Shown here piece after piece: positions 50,801 to 62,800 of a DNA stretch of 64,000 nt (position 1 is the stretch's first letter; the number at the start of each line of letters is the position of its first letter). The notes below the pieces were generated by a model. It saw only the letters and a list, made by a program, of their open reading frames with translations, was not told the origin of the DNA and made no database searches. The stretch comes from Chondrosia reniformis. Its lineage: Eukaryota > Porifera > Demospongiae > Chondrillida > Chondrillidae. Made by a program: the position numbers and the translations under genes. The stretch lies in assembly GCA_947172415.1 (NCBI GenBank), contig OX359189.1, forward strand, positions 3,300,501 through 3,364,500. Direction: 5' to 3'.

Positions 50801-53800
50801 ATGGCTATATTCCTGAACCAGAGAAGAGTTATTTAGTAGTGGCAAGTGACTTTTATGAAGAAACAAGGGTCTCTTTTTGTAAATTGGGGGTGAATGTTGT
50901 CCTTTACCATCATTTTTCAGGAAGTCTTATCGGGGACAGTATAGAGAAAAGAAGATACATAGAACACAAGGTTGACTAAATCTGTTGAGAAACTATCAAA
51001 GGCTGCTGTAAAACAACCTCAGACAGCTTATGTAGCTTTAACCAAGTCTCTTCAGAATGAGTGGAAATACTTACAAAGGGTTATACGAGACCATTTCAGC
51101 AATTAAACGTCTCCATCTTTGGTGGCTTTATCCCAAAGTTGATTGGTCATGAAGTTTCTCCAAATGAAGAAAAACTGTTTTCTCTGCCAACCAGCTATGC
51201 CAGGTTAGGAATTGATGACCCTACTCAAAGTAATGCCGCATCATACTGTGCATCTAAGAATTTATTAATTAATAGAATAGTTGAAGGAAAGTGCTCCACC
51301 TGGCTGAGTGCCTGCCACTGGAATTAAGATAACCAATTTGATTTGAGTCAGAATGAATTCACATGTGGGCTTCCAAACTAATTATGATGGATATGGTGAG
51401 AAATGTGATATGATCCATGGATTAGATTGTAAGAGAGGGGGCTTGCCAACAAGATGCCACTATGAAATAAGAGACACCCTATTTGACCTTAGAGCAATGG
51501 TATGGCCCCAAGTGAAGAGAGAGGTGGTAGTAAAGAAGCTGATGAGAATGGTACAGGTGGTTTGGTGGCTGACTATAGTGCTCGTGGAGTATGGGAACCA
51601 CAGGTTGAAGCGTTGTTTGATGTATAGGCATTGTAAATGCTGACGCATCTTCCTATGGTAACCACTCCGCTGAATCCTTATTGAAAGATCATGAAACACA
51701 AAAGAAAACCAAGTACAGCAGTGCAGTTGAGGATCACAGAGGTCATTTCTCACCTTTTTTGTAACAACTGATGGTAGTTTTGCAAACTAACTTCTTCTTG
51801 AAGTGGAGTAGACAAGGAGAATCGCAGGATTGTGCACTCATGTGGAGAGAGCTATAGACAGAGTAAAACAGTACAAGCTCATTCAGGGTGTGTTACCCAT
51901 ATCACTGGCAGGCCTTGCCAATGACATTATTTGTGTTTGTTCATACCTTACAAATTTCCTGCCGCCTATTATTTCTGATGATTCTTATGGTCACAAGCAT
52001 GCAAGTTGACAGTGTACTGCATCCACTTTGAAAGATTATTAGATTTTATAATTGCATATATAAATAAAAGAGTGACCATGCATGCATATACCATTTCACA
52101 GTAATCATCTGTTGAACTCTGCGAGATAAAATATTTGGTACCAATATATTCAAATAGAAGTTATGTAGTTTAGGGAAGACAATGTCACTCCACAGCATTT
52201 TGTTAATGGGTATTTCTTCAATACAAATGTTAGCTTCTGTCCTTACAACAAAGTGAAACCAATTACCTCTCATGATTACCATCTCTGCTTGGACTTGATA
52301 GTAGTAATTGCTGCTCCACTTCAGTCTTAGTTTATTTTCATATTCTTCCAGAAAAAACTGTTGTGGGTAAGTCCGTACTATTTCACTTAGCGACAGTTTG
52401 TAGATCGGGTTCTTTTCAATGGAATAGGGGCACCTGATCTCCAAAACTCCACTCTCTTTGTGGTAGCAGTGATTTGATATCAGCCCATCCGACAAGGCAC
52501 CCAAGTTGGAATGCTGTGGCAATAGTGTTAGTCCTGTTGCTCACATCGTATATCCTTGTGGCCTAGATTCCTCATCTTGTCAATGTAGACATCCCTGGCT
52601 ACAGCCTCTTTTCCTTGCCACACTGAATAGCCAAAGGAACATCAGCCATACTTGTGTACCCCATAATACGCCGTAGGATACCTGCAGGATTTGTGCTCTC
52701 CTTTCTATGCACAATTTCACCAACAGTGGAACTTGTAATCCACCCATTGTGCAGAAGCTTCCACAGTTCACATGCCCTTTGCCCATGGGTGTTCTGCTCT
52801 ACAAAAGCAGTAAGTTTCTCATCAATTACCTATTCTGTTTCAAACTCATGACACATTTCCTGAAAATATTCACTTTGCGTGTCTATTCCCTCCAATTCGA
52901 TGGCTGACTGTGGCAGAGACATGAGGATTCCATCAAAAATAATCAGCTTCTGTGTTAGTTTCCTCAATTCATCATGTACATCATCTGCCATATGTTGATC
53001 ATAGTCTACAGGCTGTTCAGGTGACACCCAAAATTGGGCAAGTCCACTGACTGGATAACATGCTTGTACGTATACAATTGAAACAAGTGTCTCTAAAGCA
53101 GTGTTGTCTGGTACAGTTGCCTTTTCCATCCTTTCTGGCATGCATCCTTCCTGACCTTCCCACCTTCCCATAGGCATCTTTATTGAAGGCAATAGCAGAT
53201 GCTCGCTTAGGTGCTACATCGCGTTTTGGTGGTTTATGCCACTGCTGGGGTCGATTGGTCACTGTTTTATCATCACCTGGAAGAGTGTTGATGTCTTTGA
53301 GCCACAGGTCCTCCAGATAGAATAGTAAGGCTGCTATGTGGCTGCAAGCTTCTCCATTCCCAGCTACACAGGTATAAGCTCCCCCGATAACATCACCGGT
53401 GGTTCTGAGTACAACATACACTGTATAAATTGTCTTAGCCTTCAGGGAGGAGAAACAATACCCTCTTACAACAATTTTGTCTTTCAGTTCCAGAGGATGT
53501 GTCCACACATTTCTCGCTAAGCCATCTGCATGGTACTTGTACACTTTTAGGGACTTGAAAGTGTTAATGCTTTCTTCGTCAAAAGTACTCTCACTGCTGT
53601 TCACGAGGTATACTCGTAGATCTGTATGAATGTGAATCCAGTTACAGACAATATGTCTTTTGTCCAAGAGCGAATGGCTTCGAAAACCGGCAGATGTCTG
53701 CTTGCATCGGTATTCAATAACTGAGAAGTACCTTGTACAAAGCTTCCTGCAGCTATCCTCTGTCACACTCTAACTGAATGTCGCACAGCAACTTCCAATT

Positions 53801-56800
53801 TGTCACCAAGTGTCCGATGATTTTGGCCTTGATTTCAGAACATTTCACGATGCTCTCCTTGCACAGGAACTTCAGTCGCTGCATTGTTAGGCTATGAAAG
53901 GTGTCCAGTAGCTCTGCTTCGCTTGCAGACTTCTGCAATTGAAATATCTCTCGTGCTAACTCCATCTTCTTACTCTTCGTCTATGGTACTCACACTTTAT
54001 ACCAACATTTTTGCCGACATATCCGGTATTGTGTAATAATCGTGATGATTTATGACGTCATTACAAAAATGGTTTATAGGATATATAGGCAGAAATGTTC
54101 AAGCTAGTACTTTCTTGCATTCCATAACTTTACAAACAAAAGCCTTAACGGAGAACCTTGTTACTCCTTGCTTTAGTTTACTAAGGCAAGGAGTAGGACA
54201 GCCCTCAGTCAGTCATGTTTTCCCTTCTTTGGGTTTCTAGCCAGAAGCCCCGGCTTTGCCTCCTTCCAGCAGCAGCAGACAGGTGTGCATCGGGTCAAAG
54301 TTGACCATCATAATAGGAGGGAGTACCTCCATACACCAATCCATCACTCCTTTCCAGAGGTTGACAGGCAAGGACTGGGACAGGACTACTTATCACCCAG
54401 GCCCCAATCCCTCAACAGAAGATATCTCCTCAATATCCTTACAGCCAAACAGAGAACAGATCTCTGCATGGCTCTCATCACTTCTACAGCACCTTTTGAC
54501 AGCTTTGGAATGCTCCTCAGGTCTTCTGGGAGCATATCCACAGTTCCCAAAGTTCCAATTATTATCGGGATTACCTTAATTTGGTAGCCCCTAAATTGTT
54601 TCCTCATCTCAGCCGCCAGTTTCTGATACTTTTGGAACTTCTCTTGCCATCTTCCATTAAGATTGCTGTCAGTAGGAACTGACATCTCAATAATGAAGAT
54701 GGACTTACATAGCCGGTCCTCAACCCACTAAGACTGGCCTTCCTTCTGTCATTTCTTCATCTGTAGTGACACTAGGATCCCACAAGATTTTGACAGACTT
54801 ATTCTCATAGACTGGTTTTGCTTCTAGTTCGTACCAGGACTCTTCCCATATTCTTTCAACAATTTCCACAACACTATCAGTATTGCCCAGTCATGCCTCT
54901 CTTTGTAGAGAGAAAATCCCTTGGGCTCACACATATTAATATGTGTTTGACTCTTTCCATAGCCTTGCCGCATTCTCTGCCCATTAGGAGGCTAGAATTC
55001 TTCAGAATCCTGTTTTGGTACCACCTAGTGTGCAGCACATCATCTTGGGATGCAAGAATCAGAGCCTCAGTTTGAGGTCGGAGTGTCCCCACAGAAAGCC
55101 ACTTATAAGACTCCCTATTTGTGATTTGTCTGTAGAATGAACCCTGGTGAGACTTTTCAGCTAGGTTATTCTTTAACCTTTCAGTCTGAGCCTCCCGGAG
55201 CTCACGTGCCACTCTCCTCCATTCTCCTATACTCTCTTGAGAAGGATCTGTCTTGAACCACCTCTCCGGTTCCAGTTCTTTTCCATGGTTCTCTAGTATC
55301 AATCTGGCTTGTTTTAAGACAGTCCTCCTCTGCTTTGAACACTCCAGCCACTTATGGTGTTTAACCACAACAGCTGTGAGTGGATCATTGGCAGTATGGA
55401 GGTATCTTGCCAGATTCTCAACAGCCCTGTCGTGATCCAAAGGAAAACTACAGAGCCCTCTCCCACCTTGAGAGCGAGGCAAGTTCCCTCTCTCAATGGA
55501 TGAGTTGTAGTGATGACACCTCATTATCCTTCTTACCATCCGGTCCAGTTTTGGAAGTTCACATTTAGTCCACCTCAAAAATGGGTAGGAGTACCTCAAT
55601 AGAGAAGCACACAACATGTTTGAGGCTTCCACAGCATTCTTACCATTGAGATGAGAGCTCCACACTTTGTGGAGTCTCTTTCTCAATTCTATGATCAAGC
55701 AATTTTTGACCTTTCTGTCATCTACCTCAAACAGTTGTTCCAGCCCTAGGTACTTATAAGTAGTATCCTTCTCAAGGCTCTTTATGGATTCTTCACTGCG
55801 TTCAGGGTTGTCTGGGCCAACCAGAACTTTCCCCTTTTACTAGGCATGTGAGCAGTTCCACACTTTCTCACTCCAAACCTCATGCCAATGGCTTTAGAAG
55901 TTCTCTCCACACAAGCCACAGCTTCCTTGAGTTGATCAGGCCCTCCAGCATATATCTTAAGGTCATCCATATACAACAAGTGTGATATAGTATTCCTTTC
56001 TCCATGCTGCCAGAGAGTCTATCCCTTGGTTCTGTTAAAAACTTGGGATATGGGAGCAATGGCCAGGCAAAAGAGGAGTGGTGATAAGGAGTCTCCTTGA
56101 AAGAGTCCCCTGTTGTATTTCACAAGGGTGCTCTTAACCACCTTCCCTGCTGTTCTCAACTCAAGCACAGTAGCCCAGTATTTAGAAAAGAGCTCTATTG
56201 ATCTCTGAATCCAGCTTGGGCAGTTGATGGCTTTCAGCACTGTCATCAACCACTCATGAGGGACTCTGTCATATGCCTTCCCATAATCAATCCATGCCAC
56301 ACTAAGTGGCTTGCCAGTAATCCTGGTGTCTAGACCCAATTGTTTGATCTAGCAATAGACTGTCTACACAACCTCACCTCCCTTTTCTCATGGCTCATTG
56401 AGCCATAGGTAAAAGATCGTTAGTGTAGGTGTGAGTGATTAGTTCTGATGCCAAGTATGCCGTGATGGTTTTGTACATTGTGTTGAGTCACGCTATAGGT
56501 CGGAAGTTGGCCGCACTTTTCCGGTCACCCTTTTTGGGGATAAGTAGAGTGCAATCCCTTGTAAACCATGTAGTCAGGGACTGACAGTTCTCCACTCAAC
56601 ATCCTCCGTAGTACATCCACCAAGGCATATTGTGCAGAGGGGAGTGCTTTCCACCAAAAAGTGTGGATGCCATCTGGCCCAGGGGCTGTCCAGTTTTTTG
56701 CCTTTTTCAAGGCTTTCCTCATTTTGGTCACATCAATGCTGTCAGGACCTTCAGAGGAGGTTGGTACTGTTGGTAAGGCCAACAATGGTGACCCAGGGGT

Positions 56801-59800
56801 AAAAGAATGGCTAAATGAAACCAGAAAGAGGGTGGGTAGAACAACCTTTCTCCAAAAGTCTCTTACTTGAACTGCACAACTCCACAAGGGTTTCTATGAA
56901 AAAAATCTCCAGGTTTCCTTCGGAGACAGACATCCTTTGCTTTGCCTAAAAGTTACACGAAGAGATCCTTGCCACTGTTCTGGGGCTGGCATCAGTTTCA
57001 GCAGGATCAGTACTTAGCTCATCACCTGGTTCAGCCCTTCCACAAGGTTTAGTCTTGCAAGATTTTCGATTCTACCAACCCTCGCAGTTAGCGCTACCTT
57101 TGTGGTTGGCATTGCAGCGTTCCAAGCCTGGTACAGCCGCTCAGCATATCCCTTTTCCATGGGCTTACTTTGTCGGTCAAGCTCCATGAAGATATTATCC
57201 CTCTGAAGGTTCCAGATTACCCCTCTGACCATTCACCTTCTTGAGGTGCCTTGCGGTGCAACATTAATCGAATTTGACTACTTTGACTATACTAAATTGA
57301 CTATCTGTTACTTGCAGTACTCCGTCTCCTGGCAAGGTCCTTTTGGCTTGGCAGGCAAGGGTTCAACCTGTCTGAGGCAAATTGGGAAATTTGCTCAGCT
57401 ATTCCTGCTCTAGACGCTTCAGATAGCCTCCTCTTTGGGGTTCAGATCACTCAAAGCAATCAATTAGTGCCCTAGCCATTTCCTCAGTCCAGAGGGCTGG
57501 TTGGCCCGCCATGGGGACTGAAGAAGGGCTGTTTCTTTTAGGTACATCTACCTGCGAGGCACCAGTGGAATCACCTATTCTGGTTAACCCAGAGTTTTCT
57601 TCGCCACTGGTTCACCTAGGCCTCAGCCTGTTTTGAAAATTGCTATTCTCATTCGGACACGTAACCCAGTAGATCTACCAGACTGGGGGGTTAGCCCATG
57701 CTGGCATCTAATGTCAGTCCACAGTCCAGGTTGGTATTGTCTGATTTTTATTTCTACATGTATTTTATACATTATTATTGCTATTGCTATTACTATTGCT
57801 TTATTTCTTTATTATATCTTTATTTGTTGTTGCAGACATCAATGAATGTTCCTATCGTAATGGGGAATGCAGACACACAACATGTTATAACACAACTGAT
57901 ATATCCTACTGCATTTGTAATGAAGGTTATCATGAAGATAATGGAGGATGTAGTCACACATGTCATAACACCAATGGTTCATTCTACTGCAGTTGTAAAA
58001 AAGGTTTTGAATTGGATGCTAATAGAAAAAGCTGTAATGGTAAGTTAGATCACTTCTAAACTTTTCTAATGTAAATCAACCATTTTTTTATTATTGTTGC
58101 AGACATCAATGAGTGTTCTTATCGTAATGGAGGATGTAGCCACAGATGCTATAACGTGGCCAGTTCATTCTATTGTAGTTGTTACAAAGGTTATAAATTG
58201 GATTTAAATAGGAAAAGCTGTAGTGGTAAGTTACATCACTTTTATCTGATTATAAATCAACCTTTTTTACATTTGTTACTTCAGACATCAATGAGTGTTC
58301 TGATGGCAATGGAGGATGTAGCCACGTTTGTCACAATACTAATGGTTCATCCTACTGCAGTTGTAAAAAAGGTTTTGAATTGGATGCTAATAGAAAAAGC
58401 TGTAATGGTAAGTTAAATCACTTCTAAACTTTTCTAATGTAAATCAACCATTTTTTTATTATTGTTGCAGACATCAATGAGTGTTCTGATGGCAATGGAG
58501 GATGTAGCCATATTTGTCACAACACTAATGGTTCATCCTACTGTAGTTGTAACAATGGTTATGAATTGGATTTAAATAGGAAAAGCTGTAGTGGTAAGTT
58601 ACATCACTTTTATCTGATAATAAATCAACCTTTTTTACATTTGTTATTTCAGACATCAACGAGTGTTCTGATGGTAATGGAGGATGTAGCCACATTTGTC
58701 ACAACACTAATGGTTCATCCTACTGTAGTTGTAACAATGGTTATGAATTGGATTCAAATAGGAAAAGCTGTAGTGGTAAGTTACGTCACTTTTATCTGAT
58801 AATAAATCAACCTTTTTTACATTTGTTATTTCAGACATCAATGAGTGTTCTTATGGCAATGGAGGTTGTAGCCGCATTTGTCACAACACTATTGGTTCAT
58901 TCTACTGTAGTTGTAACAATGGTTATGAATTGGATTCGAATAGAGAAAGCTGTAGTGGTAAGTTATGGGTACCTTATCTAACTGTAGTGCTTTGACAACC
59001 TTTTATAATTTTGTTCTTGCAGACATCAACGAGTGTTCTAAAGATAATGGAGGATGTAGTCATATATGTAATAATACAGATGGTTCATTCTGCTGTAGTT
59101 GTAGAAATGGTTATGAATTACATTCAAATGGAAAAAGTTGTATTGGTAGGCTAAGTTACGTTTTAGTAGGAATACATGTGAAGTATATAAGTTAAGTGTA
59201 TGAAGGATCAGAGTAGCAAACACCTCATATAAGTTATATTTTAATTGTGGCAACAACTGGTGAATTTGGGATTGATTTAGCTAGATTGTATAGGATGGAT
59301 TGATAGCTACTTAGAAAAATATAGCAGGCAAATATCTACGTACGTATAATATTATGTACATGAACCATTTCTTGTTTAAATACTTTTCCAGAAGTCCTAT
59401 AGTCACATTGCAAGGACTGTACTATGTATATCATGCATTCTTAATGTTTAAATTATGTGTACATGTGCCATCACAAACATTGAAAGTATAAGGTGCTCCA
59501 CACCTAGAGAGGGCACTTGATTTTTTGAATAAAATGGACTCATTAAACCATAGGGAACTCTTTTTATTACTCCCTGGAATGGAATAATGACAATCAATAT
59601 CCAAAAATTTTATATGTGGGAGTAGTAGGTGATGTGCATGTGAGGCGCATATGGAGTTAGGGAATAGTTTTCTGTTTAGTATAGTTAAATACTTGTTCTT
59701 CAACAAGAAATCCTTGGACAAAAACCTGTTGTTGATACCATATTTTTAAGGGTAAAATTGAAAATCTGTTAGTTAAAGGCCACTAGCTGAGAGCCAAAGA

Positions 59801-62800
59801 GATCACCTACTACTGTACTAATATGACAGCAGAAGTTAAATAATTGCATACTACTTCAGTGATGATGTGCAAATGATTTCACATGAAAGTGGCTACATTA
59901 TATAGAACTTGTATGTACCTGAACAAGTATGCATGTTAGTTGTATGATGCAAGATGTATTTTTGATTCAGATATTGATGAATGTTTTCGGTTGGAAGATG
60001 ACTGTGATCATATCTGTTTAAACAAAAATGGTAGCTACACTTGTAGTTGCAGGGATGGTTATGTCTTAAACAGTGATGGAAGAACATGTGTTGGTGAGTA
60101 CAGGTGGCATATACGTATATACGTAGACATAATATTGATAGTGATGTTATATTTGTATTTTAAAAGGTTATTTCAGTTATGGTGAGATAACATCCCCTGT
60201 AAACTTGTAGACACGTTCGTAAGCCTCCTCTAGGGAATGTTTCAACTGAGCTGCACAATTGGGTGGCTCCTTGCTCTCTGAGGCTGGATGGTACATAAGA
60301 TCTACTGGTAGGACAGCTTGTCTACCAAACATCAAGTAAAAGAGCATGAATATGGTTGTTGAGTGCACACTGGTATTGTATGCAAAGCATACTTTCTTCA
60401 GATGGTCTTCCCATGTTCAAGGATGGTCCTTGGCTGCAGTGGCAAATATGTGCAAGAGAGTACGGATGATCTACTCAACCTCTTCGTCACTTTGGGGATG
60501 GTAAGGACTGGTGCGAGACTTTCTGATTCCCAGCTGTGTACAGATCTCTGCAATTAACTTGGACTCGAATTGTCTACCTTGGTCAGAGTGTAACTGTCGC
60601 GGTGGCCCAAAATGGCAGAAACCTCATCAACCAGCACCCTTGCTATGGTGGAGGCCTCTTGATTTGGGATGGCATATGCCTCCACCCACCAGCTGCATGA
60701 GGTATCCAGCCTGCACACTCTGTAAAGGTGCGCCATGTCTGGGTGCTGTACTCTTGCAACTGGTGCAAGTGGGGCATTTCTTGCAGAACAGCTCCACATC
60801 AGTCCAATGTCCAAGCCAATAATATCGCTCCCTGAGCCTACTGACAGTCTTCTCAATACCAGGTGGCCACTGTTGTCCCCACTGTGGAGCTGCCTGATGA
60901 TCTCTCTGTGTTCAGCATGCGGGACAACATACTGAAGAGTGGTTACCTGAGGGGCACCACTGATTTCCACGTACTGTTGATAGAGAACTCCATCTCTGAC
61001 AACTAGCTAATTCCACAGCTGATGCAGTCTTTGGGTCTCGACAGAAAGGTACTGGAAACTCCCCAAAGATGGCTTCGCCCCCACATCTTTTGCTTGCAGC
61101 TAGACCTTCAAGGTTGAGTCATCCTCTTAATGCTGTTGCAATTCTGAGAGAATGTGACTTACAACTGGTTGCACCACTGCAATGGGTAGATTGACATAGG
61201 ACTCTCGATCATACTGATGGCAGGGCATCCTGGACAAAGCATCTGCATTGGAGTGCTTCTGTCCCGGAACGTTCCTTAGCCATGTCAAGGAGCCATGGTC
61301 AGTCCTTAACTGAAACTGATGTACCAAGAGGTAGGGGCGGAAGTGCCGCAAGAATTCCACAACAGCCAATACAGTACTGTCTCACTGGCTTACATGGGGT
61401 ACAGCTCCCATATGCATATATTCCTTGCCATCATCCACCAATTAACTGTGACAGTACAACACCAAAACCTGTGGCACTTGCATCAGTATAGAGGATGAAA
61501 GGCTCTGGGAATGCAAGGATTGGAGCAATTACCAGGAGTCTCTTTAGCTGGGCAAAGGCTTCGTCACAATCTGGGGACCATTGGAAGAGTCTGCATTTCT
61601 CTGTCAGTCGGTGAATGGGCTGAACCAAAGTGGCAAAATTCTAAATAAACTGACGATAGTAGTTTGCCAACCCTATGAACTGTTGGACCTCATGAGTGGT
61701 GCTTGGGGTAGGCCAAGTGGCTATCGTGGCTGTCTTGGATGGATCTGTTGCAATATATACCATTTTCTGACACAATGTGTTTCAAGTAGCTCATTTGTGC
61801 TTGGCAAAGGTGGCATTTTGACGGTTTCAATTCAAGCCTGCCTGCTCCCAACCGTTCCAGAACTTGGCTGAGTGCGGCAATGTGATTCTTAAATGTCTTC
61901 CCAAAAATGATGATGTCATTATAAGGTAGACAAGGCATCTATCCCACTGCAGTCCTTCCAGTACAGTATTCATAAGGTACTGAAACATGGCTGGGGCATT
62001 ACACAGGCTAAAGGGCATGACTTTGAACCGTATAGTCCATCTGGAATGCAGAATGCTATCTTCTCCTTGTCAGCCTGAACGATTTCCACCTCCCAGTACC
62101 CACTAAGTAAGTCCAGGGTGCCCAGCTAGCATGACCCAGCTAGGGTGTCCAATTTAATGTGTCATCAATCTGAGGCAAGGGGTATGTATCCCTTCTTGTC
62201 ACTCCATTTAACTTTCGGTAGTCGATAAAGAAGCGAAGAGACTGCCATCCTTCTTACGTGCCAGGACTACAAATGATGGCCATGGGCTGTAGGAAGGGGA
62301 AACAATTTTTGTCTCCAGCATGTCCACTAAGGATGATGGCCCTACAGCAACTGCTGGCATGATGGACAAATCTGATAGCTTCCCTATCTGTCCCAACCTG
62401 GTGCCCTTGTGCAAATGTATCATCTGGGAAGTAGGGTTTATGACTCATGCAATTGCAACTTGATCTGAAGGACAATCTACAGCATGGGTAGTCATCACCT
62501 GCAACCTGTCATCTGGTAAACCATCCAATAACCAGGTACCCTCTGCACCTTGAGGGGTCTCCACAACCAATTCCAGCTCACTATGGGCAGGCGCATTAAT
62601 GGTGGAAACACATGCTACAGGGATTTGGGAGTTACCTTGCTCCTGATCTTTCTCACTCTGCAGCCAGGAGTTGTTGTGATCGTATGGACTGGGTTCTTTG
62701 TCCAACATTGATTGAACAATCCTCACCCAGGGTGATGCATACAGATGCTGTGCCCTGTACTTGCAGGTGATTTCCATCTACTTCCACTAGATGTTGTGGT

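Larger units (their letters stand above)
47885..57835. other. 9.95-kb intron of the EGF gene, filled with mobile DNA
   Basis: Donor GTAGGTT at 47885 and acceptor TTGTTGCAG ending at 57835. Besides the three degraded genes listed, 48100-48870 and 57240-57830 hold nothing that I can assign, though an 85-codon plus frame exists at 48517-48774. Typical introns of this gene are about 60-80 bp, so this one is over 100 times longer. Confidence 0.75.

Noticed and set aside
54256..54587. Plus-strand ORFs at 54256-54579 and 54285-54587
   Set aside because: They are antisense to the C-terminal end of the R2/R4-like element, which reads sensibly on the minus strand.
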